A stretch of 24,378 nt of DNA, taken from NCBI GenBank assembly GCA_002900555.1, contig MUGD01000059.1:1-24378 (forward strand), in the 5' to 3' direction. Below the pieces are notes generated by a model. It made no database searches and was not told the DNA's origin. It saw only the letters and a program-made list of their open reading frames with translations. Positions 15,818-23,484 of the stretch are shown piece by piece. Positions within the stretch are counted from its first letter, which is position 1. Each line of letters opens with the position of its first letter. The translations under genes were made by a program, and so were the position numbers. The stretch comes from Thermoplasmata archaeon M9B2D. GTDB taxonomy: Archaea > Thermoplasmatota > E2 > DHVEG-1.

Positions 15818-17695
15818 ATGAGTAAGATCATCGGAATTGATCTTGGAACAACAAATTCTGAAGCAGCATACGTCGAAGCAGGTAAACCTGTTGTGATTAA
15901 AAGCGCAGAAGGACAACCGTATTTTCCCTCTGTTGTCGGATTTACAAAAACAGGAGAGATGCTTGTTGGTGAGTCAGCAAAAAGACAAGCGGTCACCAAC
16001 CCTGAAGGGACCGTACAGCGCGTTAAAAGGAAAATGGGGACAAGTGAGAAAATCAAGATACGGGGGAAAACCTATACCCCGCAACAGATATCTGCTTTTA
16101 TCCTTCAAAAAATCAAGAAGGATGCAGAAGATTTCCTTGGTGAAAAAGTAACAGAAGCAGTCATCACGGTCCCTGCGTATTTCAATGACGACCAACGACA
16201 GGCAACAAAGGATGCTGGTGCAATCGCAGGCTTTAATGTCAAACGGATTATAAACGAGCCTACCGCTGCCGCCCTTGCGTATGGATTAGACAAGGAAGGG
16301 GATCATAAGATAGCGGTGTATGACTTTGGGGGAGGAACCCTTGATGTCACCTTGATGGAGGTCGGTGGTGGCGTCTTTGAAGTTCTTGCCACTAATGGTG
16401 ATACGCAGCTTGGCGGGTCAGATATGGACCAGGCGCTCGTTGACAACATAGCAAAAGAATTCCAAAAGCAATACAACACGGACCTTCGGAAAGACCCAAA
16501 GACTTTGCAAAGGATTTTGGAAGCAGCAGAGATTGCGAAGATTGAACTTTCCTCTACCCTTCAAACTGACATTAACCTTCCGTACATCACTGTAGTGGAT
16601 GGAGAACCAAAGCATCTTGAGTTAAAGCTTACTAGAGCGAAATTTGAGGAGATTATCGGACCGATTGTTGAACGAAGCAGAAAGCCATGTCATCAGGCTC
16701 TTAAAGACGCAAAACTCAAATCATCAGACATTGACCATGTGGTCCTGGTCGGAGGTACAACCCGGATTCCATTGGTACAAAAAACCGTCGAAGAGATCTT
16801 TGGGAAGAAACCGAAGCGAGAGGTTGACCCTATGGAATGTGTCGCTATTGGCGCTGCTATACAGGCAGGGGTCATGTCTGGTGATATCGATAAGGATATT
16901 GTCCTTCTTGATGTCACTCCCTTGACGCTGAGTGTCGAAACCCTTGGTGGTGTCGCAACATCCTTAATTGATCGGAATACGACTGTGCCTACAAAGAAAA
17001 GCAAGGTGTTTTCCACCGCTGCTGATAATCAGACCAGCGTTGAAATCAACGTCCTGCAGGGGGAACGACCTATGGCGATGGATAATAAAAGCCTTGGACG
17101 GTTCCATCTTGACGGCATCCTTCCTGCTCCCCGGGGAATGCCACAAATCGAGGTTTCGTTTGACATCGATGTAAATGGTATCTTGAATGTCTCTGCGAAG
17201 GACCTTGGCACAGGCAAGGAACAGTCTATTCGGATTACTGGTTCGACGAAACTGTCTGACTCTGAGATTGAGCGGATGAGAAACGAAGCAAAGGAACATG
17301 AAGAGGAAGATAAAAAACGAAAGGAAAAAATTGAGATACGCAACACCGCGGATTCTCTTGTCCATAGCACGGAGAAGGCACTGCAGGAGCTGAAGGATAA
17401 ATTCTCATCAGAGGATAGAGACGCTCTTGAGAATGCCTTAAAGGAGCTTCGTGAAGCACTCACTGGTGATGATGTCACACGTATCAAGGAGAAAACCGAT
17501 GCGTTAACCCAGGTGTTCCAGAAGGCATCAACCGCCATTTATCAGCAGGCTGCTGCACAGCAGCATCAGCAGCAACCAGGCAATGGAGCAGCATCAGGTG
17601 AGTCATGGCAGGGTCATCCGTCAGGTGATGATTCTACAATAAATGCGGACTACAAGGTGAAAGGAGAAAAAAAGAAAAAGGACGACGACACCTGA
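15818..17695 (+). CDS. dnaK: DnaK (Hsp70) chaperone
   Basis: This 625-residue ATP-dependent chaperone of the cytosol works with GrpE and normally DnaJ. The nucleotide-binding domain (about 1-360) has [10 protein letters not shown] at the start, [20 protein letters not shown] and [10 protein letters not shown]. The linker [13 protein letters not shown] leads to the substrate-binding domain, then a charged helical lid ([10 protein letters not shown]) and a Gln-rich, Lys/Asp-rich tail. The N-terminal domain lacks the insertion of about 25 residues found in proteobacterial DnaK. It is thus like Firmicutes and other archaeal DnaK, consistent with an old transfer from bacteria. No dnaJ follows; the next gene is convergent, 8 bases away. 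Partner J-protein genes are presumably elsewhere. Confidence 0.97.
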   Translation: MSKIIGIDLGTTNSEAAYVEAGKPVVIKSAEGQPYFPSVVGFTKTGEMLVGESAKRQAVTNPEGTVQRVKRKMGTSEKIKIRGKTYTPQQISAFILQKIKKDAEDFLGEKVTEAVITVPAYFNDDQRQATKDAGAIAGFNVKRIINEPTAAALAYGLDKEGDHKIAVYDFGGGTLDVTLMEVGGGVFEVLATNGDTQLGGSDMDQALVDNIAKEFQKQYNTDLRKDPKTLQRILEAAEIAKIELSSTLQTDINLPYITVVDGEPKHLELKLTRAKFEEIIGPIVERSRKPCHQALKDAKLKSSDIDHVVLVGGTTRIPLVQKTVEEIFGKKPKREVDPMECVAIGAAIQAGVMSGDIDKDIVLLDVTPLTLSVETLGGVATSLIDRNTTVPTKKSKVFSTAADNQTSVEINVLQGERPMAMDNKSLGRFHLDGILPAPRGMPQIEVSFDIDVNGILNVSAKDLGTGKEQSIRITGSTKLSDSEIERMRNEAKEHEEEDKKRKEKIEIRNTADSLVHSTEKALQELKDKFSSEDRDALENALKELREALTGDDVTRIKEKTDALTQVFQKASTAIYQQAAAQQHQQQPGNGAASGESWQGHPSGDDSTINADYKVKGEKKKKDDDT

Positions 17696-17703
17696 TCTTT
17701 TTT

Positions 17704-18165
17704 TCATTCTTCTTTATTTAATGACGTAAGGTCATCCACCGTCCATTTTTTTGTTTTTTCTTTAATGACCATTACCGTACATGGAGCGGACTTTAGTACC
17801 TCTTCAGACACACTCCCTAGAAGGAATTTATTAAACCCTCTCTTTTCTTTGCTTGCCATCACAATCAAATCATCATCGTTGACGAATTTTACAATTTCAG
17901 CTGCAGGTTCGCCAGCAGCCAGTTTCGTTGTTGTTATCACACCATTATCTTCTATGATTTTTTTAATTTCTTCTAGTGAACTTCGTTTTTCTTTTTCTAT
18001 TTTTTCTTCAAGTACTTTTGACAACATAAATTGTTGTGAATCATTAATTGAAATAATTGACACCTGAACGTTGAGCAGTCTTGCGAAAAAAGCACCCTGC
18101 TCTGCAGCGATTTTGGACGTATCAGTGGTATCGACAGGTATGACGACTCGATTGATTGTTTTCAT
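17704..18165 (-). CDS. universal stress protein (UspA family), nucleotide motif degenerate
   Basis: This 153-residue single-domain UspA-fold protein begins with a beta strand (RVVIPVDTTDTS, 6-17) and ends with the typical LLGSVSEEVLKSAPCTVMVI (115-134). In ATP-binding members the loop before it reads G-2x-G-9x-G(S/T). Here the first two glycines are replaced (MASKEKRG, 103-110) and only the final GS (117-118) remains. ATP binding may therefore be weak or absent. An acidic/lysine helix (about 52-72) is longer than usual. The gene converges on dnaK and is read away from a TGTACA-rich control region (18213-18304). A palindromic TATA-like ATTTAAAT near 18203-18211 is its likely promoter. A stress link with the chaperone block is plausible from context only. 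Confidence 0.85.
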   Translation of the reverse strand: MKTINRVVIPVDTTDTSKIAAEQGAFFARLLNVQVSIISINDSQQFMLSKVLEEKIEKEKRSSLEEIKKIIEDNGVITTTKLAAGEPAAEIVKFVNDDDLIVMASKEKRGFNKFLLGSVSEEVLKSAPCTVMVIKEKTKKWTVDDLTSLNKEE

Positions 18166-18212
18166 CCGACACCCTCACTACTACCCAGAATCAGAGTATG
18201 TTGATTTAAATG

Positions 18213-18304
18213 TTTTGTACAGAATTTGTAAACGAGAAGAACCACTACAAGGAGGTGTTGGTTTCGGTACTAGTTGTACAGATACTGGATACCGTTTGTA
18301 CAAC
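18213..18304. promoter_or_regulatory. cluster of TGTACA palindromes between divergent genes
   Basis: TGTACA occurs at 18216-18221, 18275-18280 and 18297-18302. The last two lie in a longer inverted repeat, GTTGTACA (18273-18280) and TGTACAAC (18297-18304), with centres 22 bp apart, about two helical turns. The first copy sits beside the probable uspA TATA (18203-18211). The last is just upstream of a TATA-like TTTTAAAG (about 18310-18317) serving the plus-strand small genes. This arrangement fits a shared regulator of both directions. Confidence 0.4.
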
Positions 18305-18354
18305 AATCTCTTTTAAAGAAGACGGTCAAAGAGGTATATGAGGAGTGAACACCT

Positions 18355-18474
18355 ATGATAACAATCGTTGGCCAAATCTCAAGTGCCGATGAGGCAAAAG
18401 AAATCGAGGTTATCACACGAAATTTTATTGTTGCAAAACGGATGAAAACGTTGGCACAGACCCTACGAAACTGA
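18355..18474 (+). CDS. 39-aa small protein
   Basis: This short frame begins MITIVGQISSADEAKEIEV and ends KRMKTLAQTLRN. GAGGAGTGA lies a few bases upstream of ATG 18355, a good ribosome-binding site. The protein starts with a short beta strand, followed by what look like helices with mixed charge; codon choice resembles neighbouring genes. I do not recognise a family. It is 9 bases upstream of the 78-aa gene, so the two probably form one transcript driven from the TGTACA region. It is too short to call by length alone; the ribosome-binding site and tight spacing are the main evidence. Confidence 0.5.
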   Translation: MITIVGQISSADEAKEIEVITRNFIVAKRMKTLAQTLRN

Positions 18475-18483
18475 TGAGAGGAG

Positions 18484-18720
18484 ATGATCCATATAGGAAA
18501 TAAAAACGAACGCATCTGGGTATGGCTGCACGACTCTGAACTCTACAAAGCGGTCTATCGTTCAGCCGACAGTGCCTTTGTCGTATTCAATGAGCACGAT
18601 GAAATCATCTTTACCTACACCTGTGTTAACGCTAAACAGTTACAAGAAATTGAAACGCTTTTGACGCGTATCGGCGCAAAACAACTTGATAAATGTACAG
18701 AACCGTTTACATATCTTTAA
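18484..18720 (+). CDS. 78-aa conserved-looking hypothetical protein
   Basis: The protein reads MIHIGNKNERIWVWLHDSEL... with an alternating strand/helix pattern (VWVWL-like strand, FVVFNEHDEIIFTYT hairpin, then the helix AKQLQEIETLLTRI). This suggests a small alpha/beta fold. There are two cysteines (one in YTCVN, one in DKCTE) but no metal motif. ATG 18484 is the only start possible, because an in-frame TGA lies three codons upstream. The GAGAGGAG sequence abuts the start codon, so translation may depend on coupling to the 39-aa gene just upstream. I do not recognise the family. It converges on the CBS gene across an A/T-rich terminator. Confidence 0.65.
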   Translation: MIHIGNKNERIWVWLHDSELYKAVYRSADSAFVVFNEHDEIIFTYTCVNAKQLQEIETLLTRIGAKQLDKCTEPFTYL

Positions 18721-18736
18721 AAAAAACATTTTTTTT
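18721..18736. terminator. bidirectional A/T-run terminator
   Basis: An A-run followed by a T-run separates the convergent 78-aa and CBS genes. It gives T-rich ends on both strands. Confidence 0.45.
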
Positions 18737-19171
18737 TTAGTCTCTCCACTGTACTTTCATCCACGACTCCATAAATCGCTTTGAGAGATCGGGTCGTGCC
18801 TTTGCGATATCGGTAATCGTGATAATTCCCACAACTTTTTCAGAGGAAATCACTGGTAATTTCTTGATTTTATGCTCCTTGAGTATCTCAAGAGCGTTTT
18901 CTACGGTATCAAGTGCGTCTACTACTTTAATTTTCTTTGACATTATCTCTCGTACCTTTGTTTTCTTTGCATTCCGATGTTGACAAATTGTCCGTTCAAT
19001 GAGATCTCGCTCTGTGACTATACCAACACACGTCTCGCCTTTGGTGACTACCAATGATCCCACTTTCTTCTCCTTGTATAAGGTACATGCCTCAAGCACA
19101 GAGGCGTCCGCGTCAATGGTAATCACCTGTCTGGTCATGATCTCTTTTATCAACATATCGTTCCACACCAT
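18737..19171 (-). CDS. CBS-domain pair protein
   Basis: This 144-residue protein is made only of two CBS motifs, about residues 8-65 and 72-135, which together form one Bateman module that usually binds adenosine nucleotides. Signatures are IMTRQVITIDADASV and GIVTERDLIERT in the first half, then IMSKKIKVVDALDTV and VVGIITITDIAKA in the second. No attached enzyme domain is present, so it probably acts as a stand-alone energy sensor or regulatory partner. ATG 19171 is taken; ATG 19156 (MLIKEIM) would give the more typical N-terminus and has GGTG upstream. The gene shares a short promoter region with the divergent gene at 19237. Confidence 0.88.
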   Translation of the reverse strand: MVWNDMLIKEIMTRQVITIDADASVLEACTLYKEKKVGSLVVTKGETCVGIVTERDLIERTICQHRNAKKTKVREIMSKKIKVVDALDTVENALEILKEHKIKKLPVISSEKVVGIITITDIAKARPDLSKRFMESWMKVQWRD

Positions 19172-19207
19172 TTTTTAATAACGAGAGAATCGTATCAGGC
19201 CTCTCCG

Positions 19208-19214
19208 TTATATT
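19208..19214. promoter_or_regulatory. shared TATA-like element of divergent genes
   Basis: TTATATT lies 23-29 bp before ATG 19237 on the plus strand, so that gene would start transcription at or next to its start codon (leaderless). Read on the other strand, the same element is about 37 bp from the CBS start. Confidence 0.4.
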
Positions 19215-19236
19215 CTTATCTTCCTGTTCTATACCG

Positions 19237-19752
19237 ATGTGTGTGAAAATCAAACCACGAAATGACATTCTTAAAGATATCATTCGAGATGGAAAAAAAC
19301 ATCCAAACGGATGGCATGCCGCATTTGGCAAGGACCCGTCGTTGTTTTCACATGACTGTTATATCTTTCACCCTCACATCGGTATCTACCTGTTAAAAGA
19401 ATACAATAAAAACCCATTCGAAGTCAAAGGGGTAGGATCAAAACTCGCACGACACATCGATGACGACATTCAAGAGCAAATGAGCAGAAAATCCGGGGAC
19501 TTTGGAATCATCAAAGGGGACATCCAGAAGATTTTTCTAAATATCCAACGAGGCATCCCCCCTCAACAAATCCTTTCCAGCGCACTGCAAGGGGATGATC
19601 TTGGGCTCACCATCCCGGTTCAAGGACGGGCATCAACCTCTATAGACACGTTTCACTCTCTGAAGAATGTATTTTCTCATCAACAAAGAAAACTGGAAAC
19701 CCATCTTAAAAAAATGGTTTCTGATGATGGACTCTTTACATCCTATGAATAA
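19237..19752 (+). CDS. hypothetical protein, 171 aa
   Basis: This soluble protein has no membrane segment. The N-terminal part is His-rich (HPNGWHAAFG, FSHDCYIFHPHIGIYLL). The stretch NPFEVKGVGSKLARHIDDDI (414-like position on no known template; residues about 59-78) has a Gly turn followed by a charged helix. The C-terminal half is helical and basic, with HQQRKLETHLKKM near the end. I do not recognise a family or catalytic motif. ATG 19237 lacks a ribosome-binding site, but a TATA-like element at 19208 suggests a leaderless transcript; GTG 19243 is an alternative. The 3' end overlaps the convergent trpS gene by 10 bases. Confidence 0.75.
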   Translation: MCVKIKPRNDILKDIIRDGKKHPNGWHAAFGKDPSLFSHDCYIFHPHIGIYLLKEYNKNPFEVKGVGSKLARHIDDDIQEQMSRKSGDFGIIKGDIQKIFLNIQRGIPPQQILSSALQGDDLGLTIPVQGRASTSIDTFHSLKNVFSHQQRKLETHLKKMVSDDGLFTSYE

Positions 19753-21071
19753 TGTTCTCGAAGGACCTCTTGGATTTCCTCTGTAGCCTTTTTCCGTTTC
19801 TCTTGAAGATCATGCAGAAGTCGTTCCATCTGTTCTGCAGCTCGTTTCTTGCACACACCGCACATCAATTCCCCGTTCTTGCACGACTCATAGATGCCTT
19901 TTAACTCGTTATCATCTTCAACGAGATGGTACAGGAACAGCTCGTAGATCATGCATTCATCCGGTTTTCCCCCGGTTTTCTTTTGTTCCTCCAGGGTAAC
20001 GGCCCCACCGGTTTTCGCGTTTATAATCTTCTTCTTTGCATCCAATGGGGTATCGGTTAGGAAGATTGCGCTCTCCGGTTTTGATGACGACATCTTTTCC
20101 CCCGTAAGACCCGTGATGAACCGGTGATAGGTAGACGATGGCTGCAGAAAGCCATATCCATGAAATGAGGGTTCGATGCGAGAGAGTGCTTCATCGATGG
20201 AAGGAACATTTTCTTGTTTTGCGGTGTTGATATAGATAGCTTTGTAATCAGTGATGCGTTTCAAATCAGTAAATTGCAGCCTATGTAGAGTCTTTTCTGC
20301 AGCATCAAGCAGCTCATTAACGTTCGTATCAACCTTAACGAACACCCCGATCTTGTCGTCTTTTGTCACCGTCACGTTGTAGAGACGATGTGCTTGAGCA
20401 ATATCACGACTCAGTCTGATATGTGGGTCTTGGTCAACACCTACAGGAACAAGCGTTGGTCGAATGCCGCCATATTTCTCAAGCTGCACGTGAAGGATAT
20501 CCCCTGTTTGAACCAACGGGGAGAAAATATGCGCCATGTTCGTCGATCCCTCAAAGCCATATGTCGCAACCATCTGTGACCAGTTTACTTTTTTCCCAAG
20601 CAGAAACGCCAGGTCTTTTACATCCTGATGCTTGGATTGGAAGTAAAGATGACTGCGTTTTGGGTCCAACCCAAGCGCAATATAATTAGCAATGTATTCA
20701 TTTATCGCAAGTTCTTTGGTTTCCTTTAGGCTGTATCCTCTGGTTGCGTACGCCTCGATGTCAGCGACTGCAATGAATATATCTGCACCAAGACTCTGGT
20801 AATATAAGACCTCGTCGATGACCATCTTATGACCCAGGTGCATGCGTCCGGATGGCATCAACCCTGTAAGTATCGCCCAAGGCTTCTTCTTTATAATCGC
20901 ATCATGGATAGTTTCAAAACCCCGATGGCCGAACACGACGCCTCGTCGCAGCAACCGATGTGGGTGTGGCAGGTCTTTCCAGAGGTCTTCGGAGAATTCC
21001 TGAATTCCGAATTCATCACGCAACCGTGCATAATCCTGGTAGGTGGTCGAACTCCATGGGTCTATCTTCAT
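19743..21071 (-). CDS. trpS: tryptophanyl-tRNA synthetase
   Basis: This 442-residue class I synthetase charges tRNA-Trp. The HIGH-type motif is SGRMHLGH (74-81), and the KMSKS-type motif is EKMSSSKP (325-332). The N-terminal extension of about 65 residues before the HIGH strand, and the overall length, match the archaeal/eukaryotic TrpRS group rather than the bacterial one of about 330 residues. GVDQDPHIRLSRD (211-223) is another family signature. The C-terminal part has CGVCKKRAAEQMERLL, typical of the helical end. No strong ribosome-binding site is visible before ATG 21071. The stop overlaps the tail of the convergent 171-aa gene by 10 bases. Confidence 0.96.
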   Translation of the reverse strand: MKIDPWSSTTYQDYARLRDEFGIQEFSEDLWKDLPHPHRLLRRGVVFGHRGFETIHDAIIKKKPWAILTGLMPSGRMHLGHKMVIDEVLYYQSLGADIFIAVADIEAYATRGYSLKETKELAINEYIANYIALGLDPKRSHLYFQSKHQDVKDLAFLLGKKVNWSQMVATYGFEGSTNMAHIFSPLVQTGDILHVQLEKYGGIRPTLVPVGVDQDPHIRLSRDIAQAHRLYNVTVTKDDKIGVFVKVDTNVNELLDAAEKTLHRLQFTDLKRITDYKAIYINTAKQENVPSIDEALSRIEPSFHGYGFLQPSSTYHRFITGLTGEKMSSSKPESAIFLTDTPLDAKKKIINAKTGGAVTLEEQKKTGGKPDECMIYELFLYHLVEDDNELKGIYESCKNGELMCGVCKKRAAEQMERLLHDLQEKRKKATEEIQEVLREHYS

Positions 21072-21291
21072 AGGCGTTCTATCTCTACATCAGGTTTCCT
21101 TACAAAAAGTTACCGTTAACCAAAGAGATCAAAAAATAACCTATGGGGCAAAAATTTGTGATCATGTAAGGTTTATGAAAAATAAAACACTTGAGATTAT
21201 TTCGATTCTGTATTCTAAAAAATGGATTATACTCATCTAGATAGGAGAAAAGAAACGAACATTTGAATTTTTTTTAATGTATTTGATGCGA

Positions 21292-21462
21292 CTACTTTTT
21301 CCTATATTCAAGTATTGAACCTATTGCACTACCAATTGTGATACCACTCCCTATCCCGATTGAAAGGAACAGTGCTAGATTTTTTTCGATACTTCCGATA
21401 ATACTCCCAAAGAGTGCTCCAACTGCAAAACCAATAGCAACGCCAAATGTCATTTTATTCAT
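21292..21462 (-). CDS. 56-aa glycine-zipper membrane protein
   Basis: This small protein reads MNKMTFGVAIGFAVGALFGS, then a second hydrophobic segment LALFLSIGIGSGITIGSAIG, and ends YRKK. The two membrane segments are packed with GxxxG-type small-residue repeats (GVAIGFAVG, GIGSGITIGSAIG), a glycine-zipper pattern that favours helix packing or oligomers. Positive charge at the end suggests a cytoplasmic C-terminus. ATG 21462 has only a weak GGT upstream; a TTTAAAT-type element about 40 bp upstream could be the promoter. Small proteins of this kind are common in prokaryotes, mostly without known function. The gap 21072-21291 beside it holds only a short broken frame (21175-21318). Confidence 0.7.
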   Translation of the reverse strand: MNKMTFGVAIGFAVGALFGSIIGSIEKNLALFLSIGIGSGITIGSAIGSILEYRKK

Positions 21463-21792
21463 AATTTTTTACCAAGATACTTGTCAATTATCATTATTAT
21501 TTAAATTTTTTTTTAAAGAATTCGTCCATGTGTGTTAGAATCAAATTTTTTTCTTATCTGTCGACCAAATATTGCTCTCCTTCCACAATGGAGAGTTGTT
21601 CTTTTGGATTTGATGTTCAAACGATAGTAATGATTCATCGAAAGAAACTCGGAGAAACGCATACGCATAGATACATATTAAAGAGGGGTTTACTTCTGTG
21701 AAGGAGCCAGGACTGCTGATGGGATGTTTATTACTCCTACCTACGATTTTCTCTGTTGGAGTTAGTGCGCAATAGAACAGGAAAAACATACC

Positions 21793-21800
21793 TTTATATC
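21793..21800 (+). promoter_or_regulatory. TATA box of the zinc-ribbon gene
   Basis: TTTATATC, with an expected transcript start near 21820. This leaves a leader of about 30 nt with GGAG at 21837-21840. The preceding stretch 21463-21792 holds no convincing gene. Confidence 0.45.
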
Positions 21801-21848
21801 ATATAGTTTCATTACGACCCTCAGGGGTACAAGCGTGGAGTTTTTTCC

Positions 21849-21980
21849 ATGATTCAACATTGCTCACTTTGCGGTACAAATCTTTTGCCAGCTGATGAAG
21901 AGGGTCTATGCCATCTTTGTAAGATGTCCATCATCTTTAATGAACAGACCTTTCCAGAAGTTGATGACTGTGCCGCATAA
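21849..21980 (+). CDS. 43-aa zinc-ribbon protein
   Basis: MIQHCSLCGTNLLP begins the protein and CHLCK follows about 16 residues later. The two CxxC knuckles (Cys5/Cys8 and Cys21/Cys24) form a minimal zinc ribbon. The rest is acidic (FPEVDDCAA at the end). GGAG lies 8 nt before ATG 21849, and a TATA box is suitably placed upstream. Tiny archaeal zinc ribbons often act in nucleic-acid or protein interactions, but the partner is unknown here. It is 78 bases upstream of taw1, which seems to have its own TATA, so co-transcription is possible rather than certain. Confidence 0.68.
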   Translation: MIQHCSLCGTNLLPADEEGLCHLCKMSIIFNEQTFPEVDDCAA

Positions 21981-22022
21981 CATCTCTATGTGAAGGTAAA
22001 AACACTAGTTGCAGCATAATCG

Positions 22023-22028
22023 ATATAA
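22023..22028 (+). promoter_or_regulatory. TATA-like element of taw1
   Basis: ATATAA in GATATAAG lies about 31-36 bp before ATG 22059. No ribosome-binding site precedes the start, so a leaderless or very short leader transcript is likely. Confidence 0.4.
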
Positions 22029-22058
22029 GACAGAAGGCTATCGTCCATTCTGCAGTCT

Positions 22059-22970
22059 ATGAACCCTGATTTACAGAAAATCCTTCAAAGACAGCATTAC
22101 GCGATTGTCGGAAAGCACTCAGGAGTGAAGCTTTGCCATTGGGTAAAACAAAGCCTTCTGTTCGGCAGGCAGTGCTACAAACAAACCTTTTATGGCATCA
22201 AGTCACATCGATGCCTGCAGATGACGCCTGCGATAACCCATTGTACGCAGATGTGCCTGTTCTGCTGGCGTTTCCAAAATTTCACTGAAAAAGAATTACA
22301 TGACATCGACGATCCTCAGTATATCTTGGAATATGCGATAACCGCACAAAAAAAACTTCTTACCGGGTTCAAAGGGGATCCCCGCTGCGATCAGAAAAAA
22401 TGGAAGGAGGCAAATCAGCCAAACATGCTTGCCTGCTCTCTTTCTGGAGAACCTACACTCTATCCCCGACTCGGGGAATTTTTCGAGGCGTGCCATCAGA
22501 AAGGCATCACGACATTCCTTGTGACGAATGGAACAACCCCTGATTCGTTGGAACGACTTGATACCTTACCAACACAACTCTTTGTCTCACTTGTTGCACC
22601 TACTGAAGAGATCTATAAAAAACTCTGTGCCCCCCTTATTCCAAATGGATGGGAAAAAATACAGCGGACCCTCTCACTACTTCCCTCTCTTGACACACGA
22701 ACCGTGATTCGCCATACTCTAATCCATGGGTGGAACATGGACGAGAAATATATCAGCGCGTACGCTAAGCTTGATTCACTCGCATCACCGATGTTCATCG
22801 AACCGAAAGGATATGTCTTTGTCGGCTCATCACGAAACCGCCTGCATTTCTCAAATATGCCTCATCATGATCAAATCAGGGATTTTGGACAGAAGCTTGC
22901 AGAACAGATTGGGTACGAGCAGGTTAAGGAAAAAGAAGACTCATTGGTTGTCCTGCTTTCGCCAAAATAA
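22059..22970 (+). CDS. taw1: tRNA 4-demethylwyosine synthase (radical SAM)
   Basis: This 303-residue archaeal TYW1/Taw1 enzyme builds the third ring of wyosine bases at G37 of tRNA-Phe, using pyruvate, N1-methylguanosine and SAM. The radical SAM cluster motif CTQMCLFC gives Cys62, Cys66 and Cys69. Three further N-terminal cysteines, Cys26, Cys39 and Cys52, match by number the second [4Fe-4S] cluster described for the Pyrococcus abyssi enzyme. LSGEPTLYPRL (129-139) and LVTNGT (155-160) are radical SAM core motifs. The archaeal form lacks the flavodoxin domain of the eukaryotic one, as here. The start at ATG 22059 fits both the cysteine numbering and the TATA spacing. Confidence 0.96.
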   Translation: MNPDLQKILQRQHYAIVGKHSGVKLCHWVKQSLLFGRQCYKQTFYGIKSHRCLQMTPAITHCTQMCLFCWRFQNFTEKELHDIDDPQYILEYAITAQKKLLTGFKGDPRCDQKKWKEANQPNMLACSLSGEPTLYPRLGEFFEACHQKGITTFLVTNGTTPDSLERLDTLPTQLFVSLVAPTEEIYKKLCAPLIPNGWEKIQRTLSLLPSLDTRTVIRHTLIHGWNMDEKYISAYAKLDSLASPMFIEPKGYVFVGSSRNRLHFSNMPHHDQIRDFGQKLAEQIGYEQVKEKEDSLVVLLSPK

Positions 22971-23006
22971 ACAAACAAAAGAATTAAAGAAAAAAAACAA
23001 CAAGGA

Positions 23007-23375
23007 TTAGAATTTTCCACGTAACTTCCGGCGTTCTACTTTCACGCCATTCGGGGAAACCACCATAAGGTTGTTCCCAATTCCTGCAACATCGCCACCG
23101 ATGTCATCAGTGATTCTCTTTAACTCGTTGGTGACTCGTTTCAGCAGCACTTCTTGATCAGAAATTGCAGTGAAATCAAGGATTAGCACATTTCCACCAT
23201 AGACAAAATCCGTTAAATCCTTTAAATCTTCATACCGTTGAATGTCACCAATGGCAACATGCATCCGTGCACCAGCCGTGCTTTCGACTTGTGCGTCTGC
23301 ATATTTTTCAAGATCAATATATCCCTCTGTTATTGCTGTTTTTTTCTCACCAAAAATCTTACTTGCTATTCCCAT
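23007..23375 (-). CDS. sepF: SepF-like cell-division protein
   Basis: This 122-residue archaeal SepF anchors FtsZ to the membrane at the division site. The N-terminus MGIASKIFGEKK is a short amphipathic membrane-targeting helix. A flexible acidic linker (YIDLEKYADAQ) leads to the globular SepF domain from about residue 37 (ARMHVAIGDIQRYED), with VYGGNVLILDFTAI and the conserved GGDVAGIGNNLMVVSP region near the end. The length is normal for the family. GGAG lies 12 nt before ATG 23375, a little far. A TATA-like CTTATATTTA (23411-23420 on this strand) is the probable promoter. An A-run just past the stop gives a T-rich end to its transcript. Confidence 0.9.
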   Translation of the reverse strand: MGIASKIFGEKKTAITEGYIDLEKYADAQVESTAGARMHVAIGDIQRYEDLKDLTDFVYGGNVLILDFTAISDQEVLLKRVTNELKRITDDIGGDVAGIGNNLMVVSPNGVKVERRKLRGKF

Positions 23376-23410
23376 TCTGACACACTACTCCTAATTTTTG
23401 CCCGTATTCT

Positions 23411-23430
23411 TAAATATAAGTCGCTTTATA
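23411..23430. promoter_or_regulatory. divergent promoter region of sepF and the plus-strand genes
   Basis: Minus-strand TATA CTTATATTTA (23411-23420) serves sepF. Plus-strand TTTATA (23425-23430) would start a transcript near 23450, about 245 bases before the hydrolase ATG 23696. Confidence 0.4.
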
Positions 23431-23484
23431 AACATTTGTAAAGTGCAATAATTACCGGTTTTTGTTGTGTTAGAGTCCCATTCT

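Noticed and set aside
18210..18341. 43-aa plus-strand frame in the TGTACA region
   Set aside because: It has no ribosome-binding site, contains the operator-like repeats and ends where the next gene's ribosome-binding site begins; more likely control DNA.
21238..21240. In-frame TAG read as pyrrolysine
   Set aside because: TAG is used as an ordinary stop by other genes here (for example at 2851-2853, 9631-9633 and 15802-15804), and no pyrrolysine genes are in the window.
21698..21775. 25-aa plus-strand frame resembling a signal peptide (GLLMGCLLLLPTIFS)
   Set aside because: It has no mature protein after it; it may be a remnant of a secreted protein, but the evidence is too thin to list as a gene.
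21541..21789. 82-aa minus-strand frame
   Set aside because: Composition is not protein-like, ATG is directly next to GGT with no proper spacing, and the opposite strand holds a promoter for the zinc-ribbon gene.
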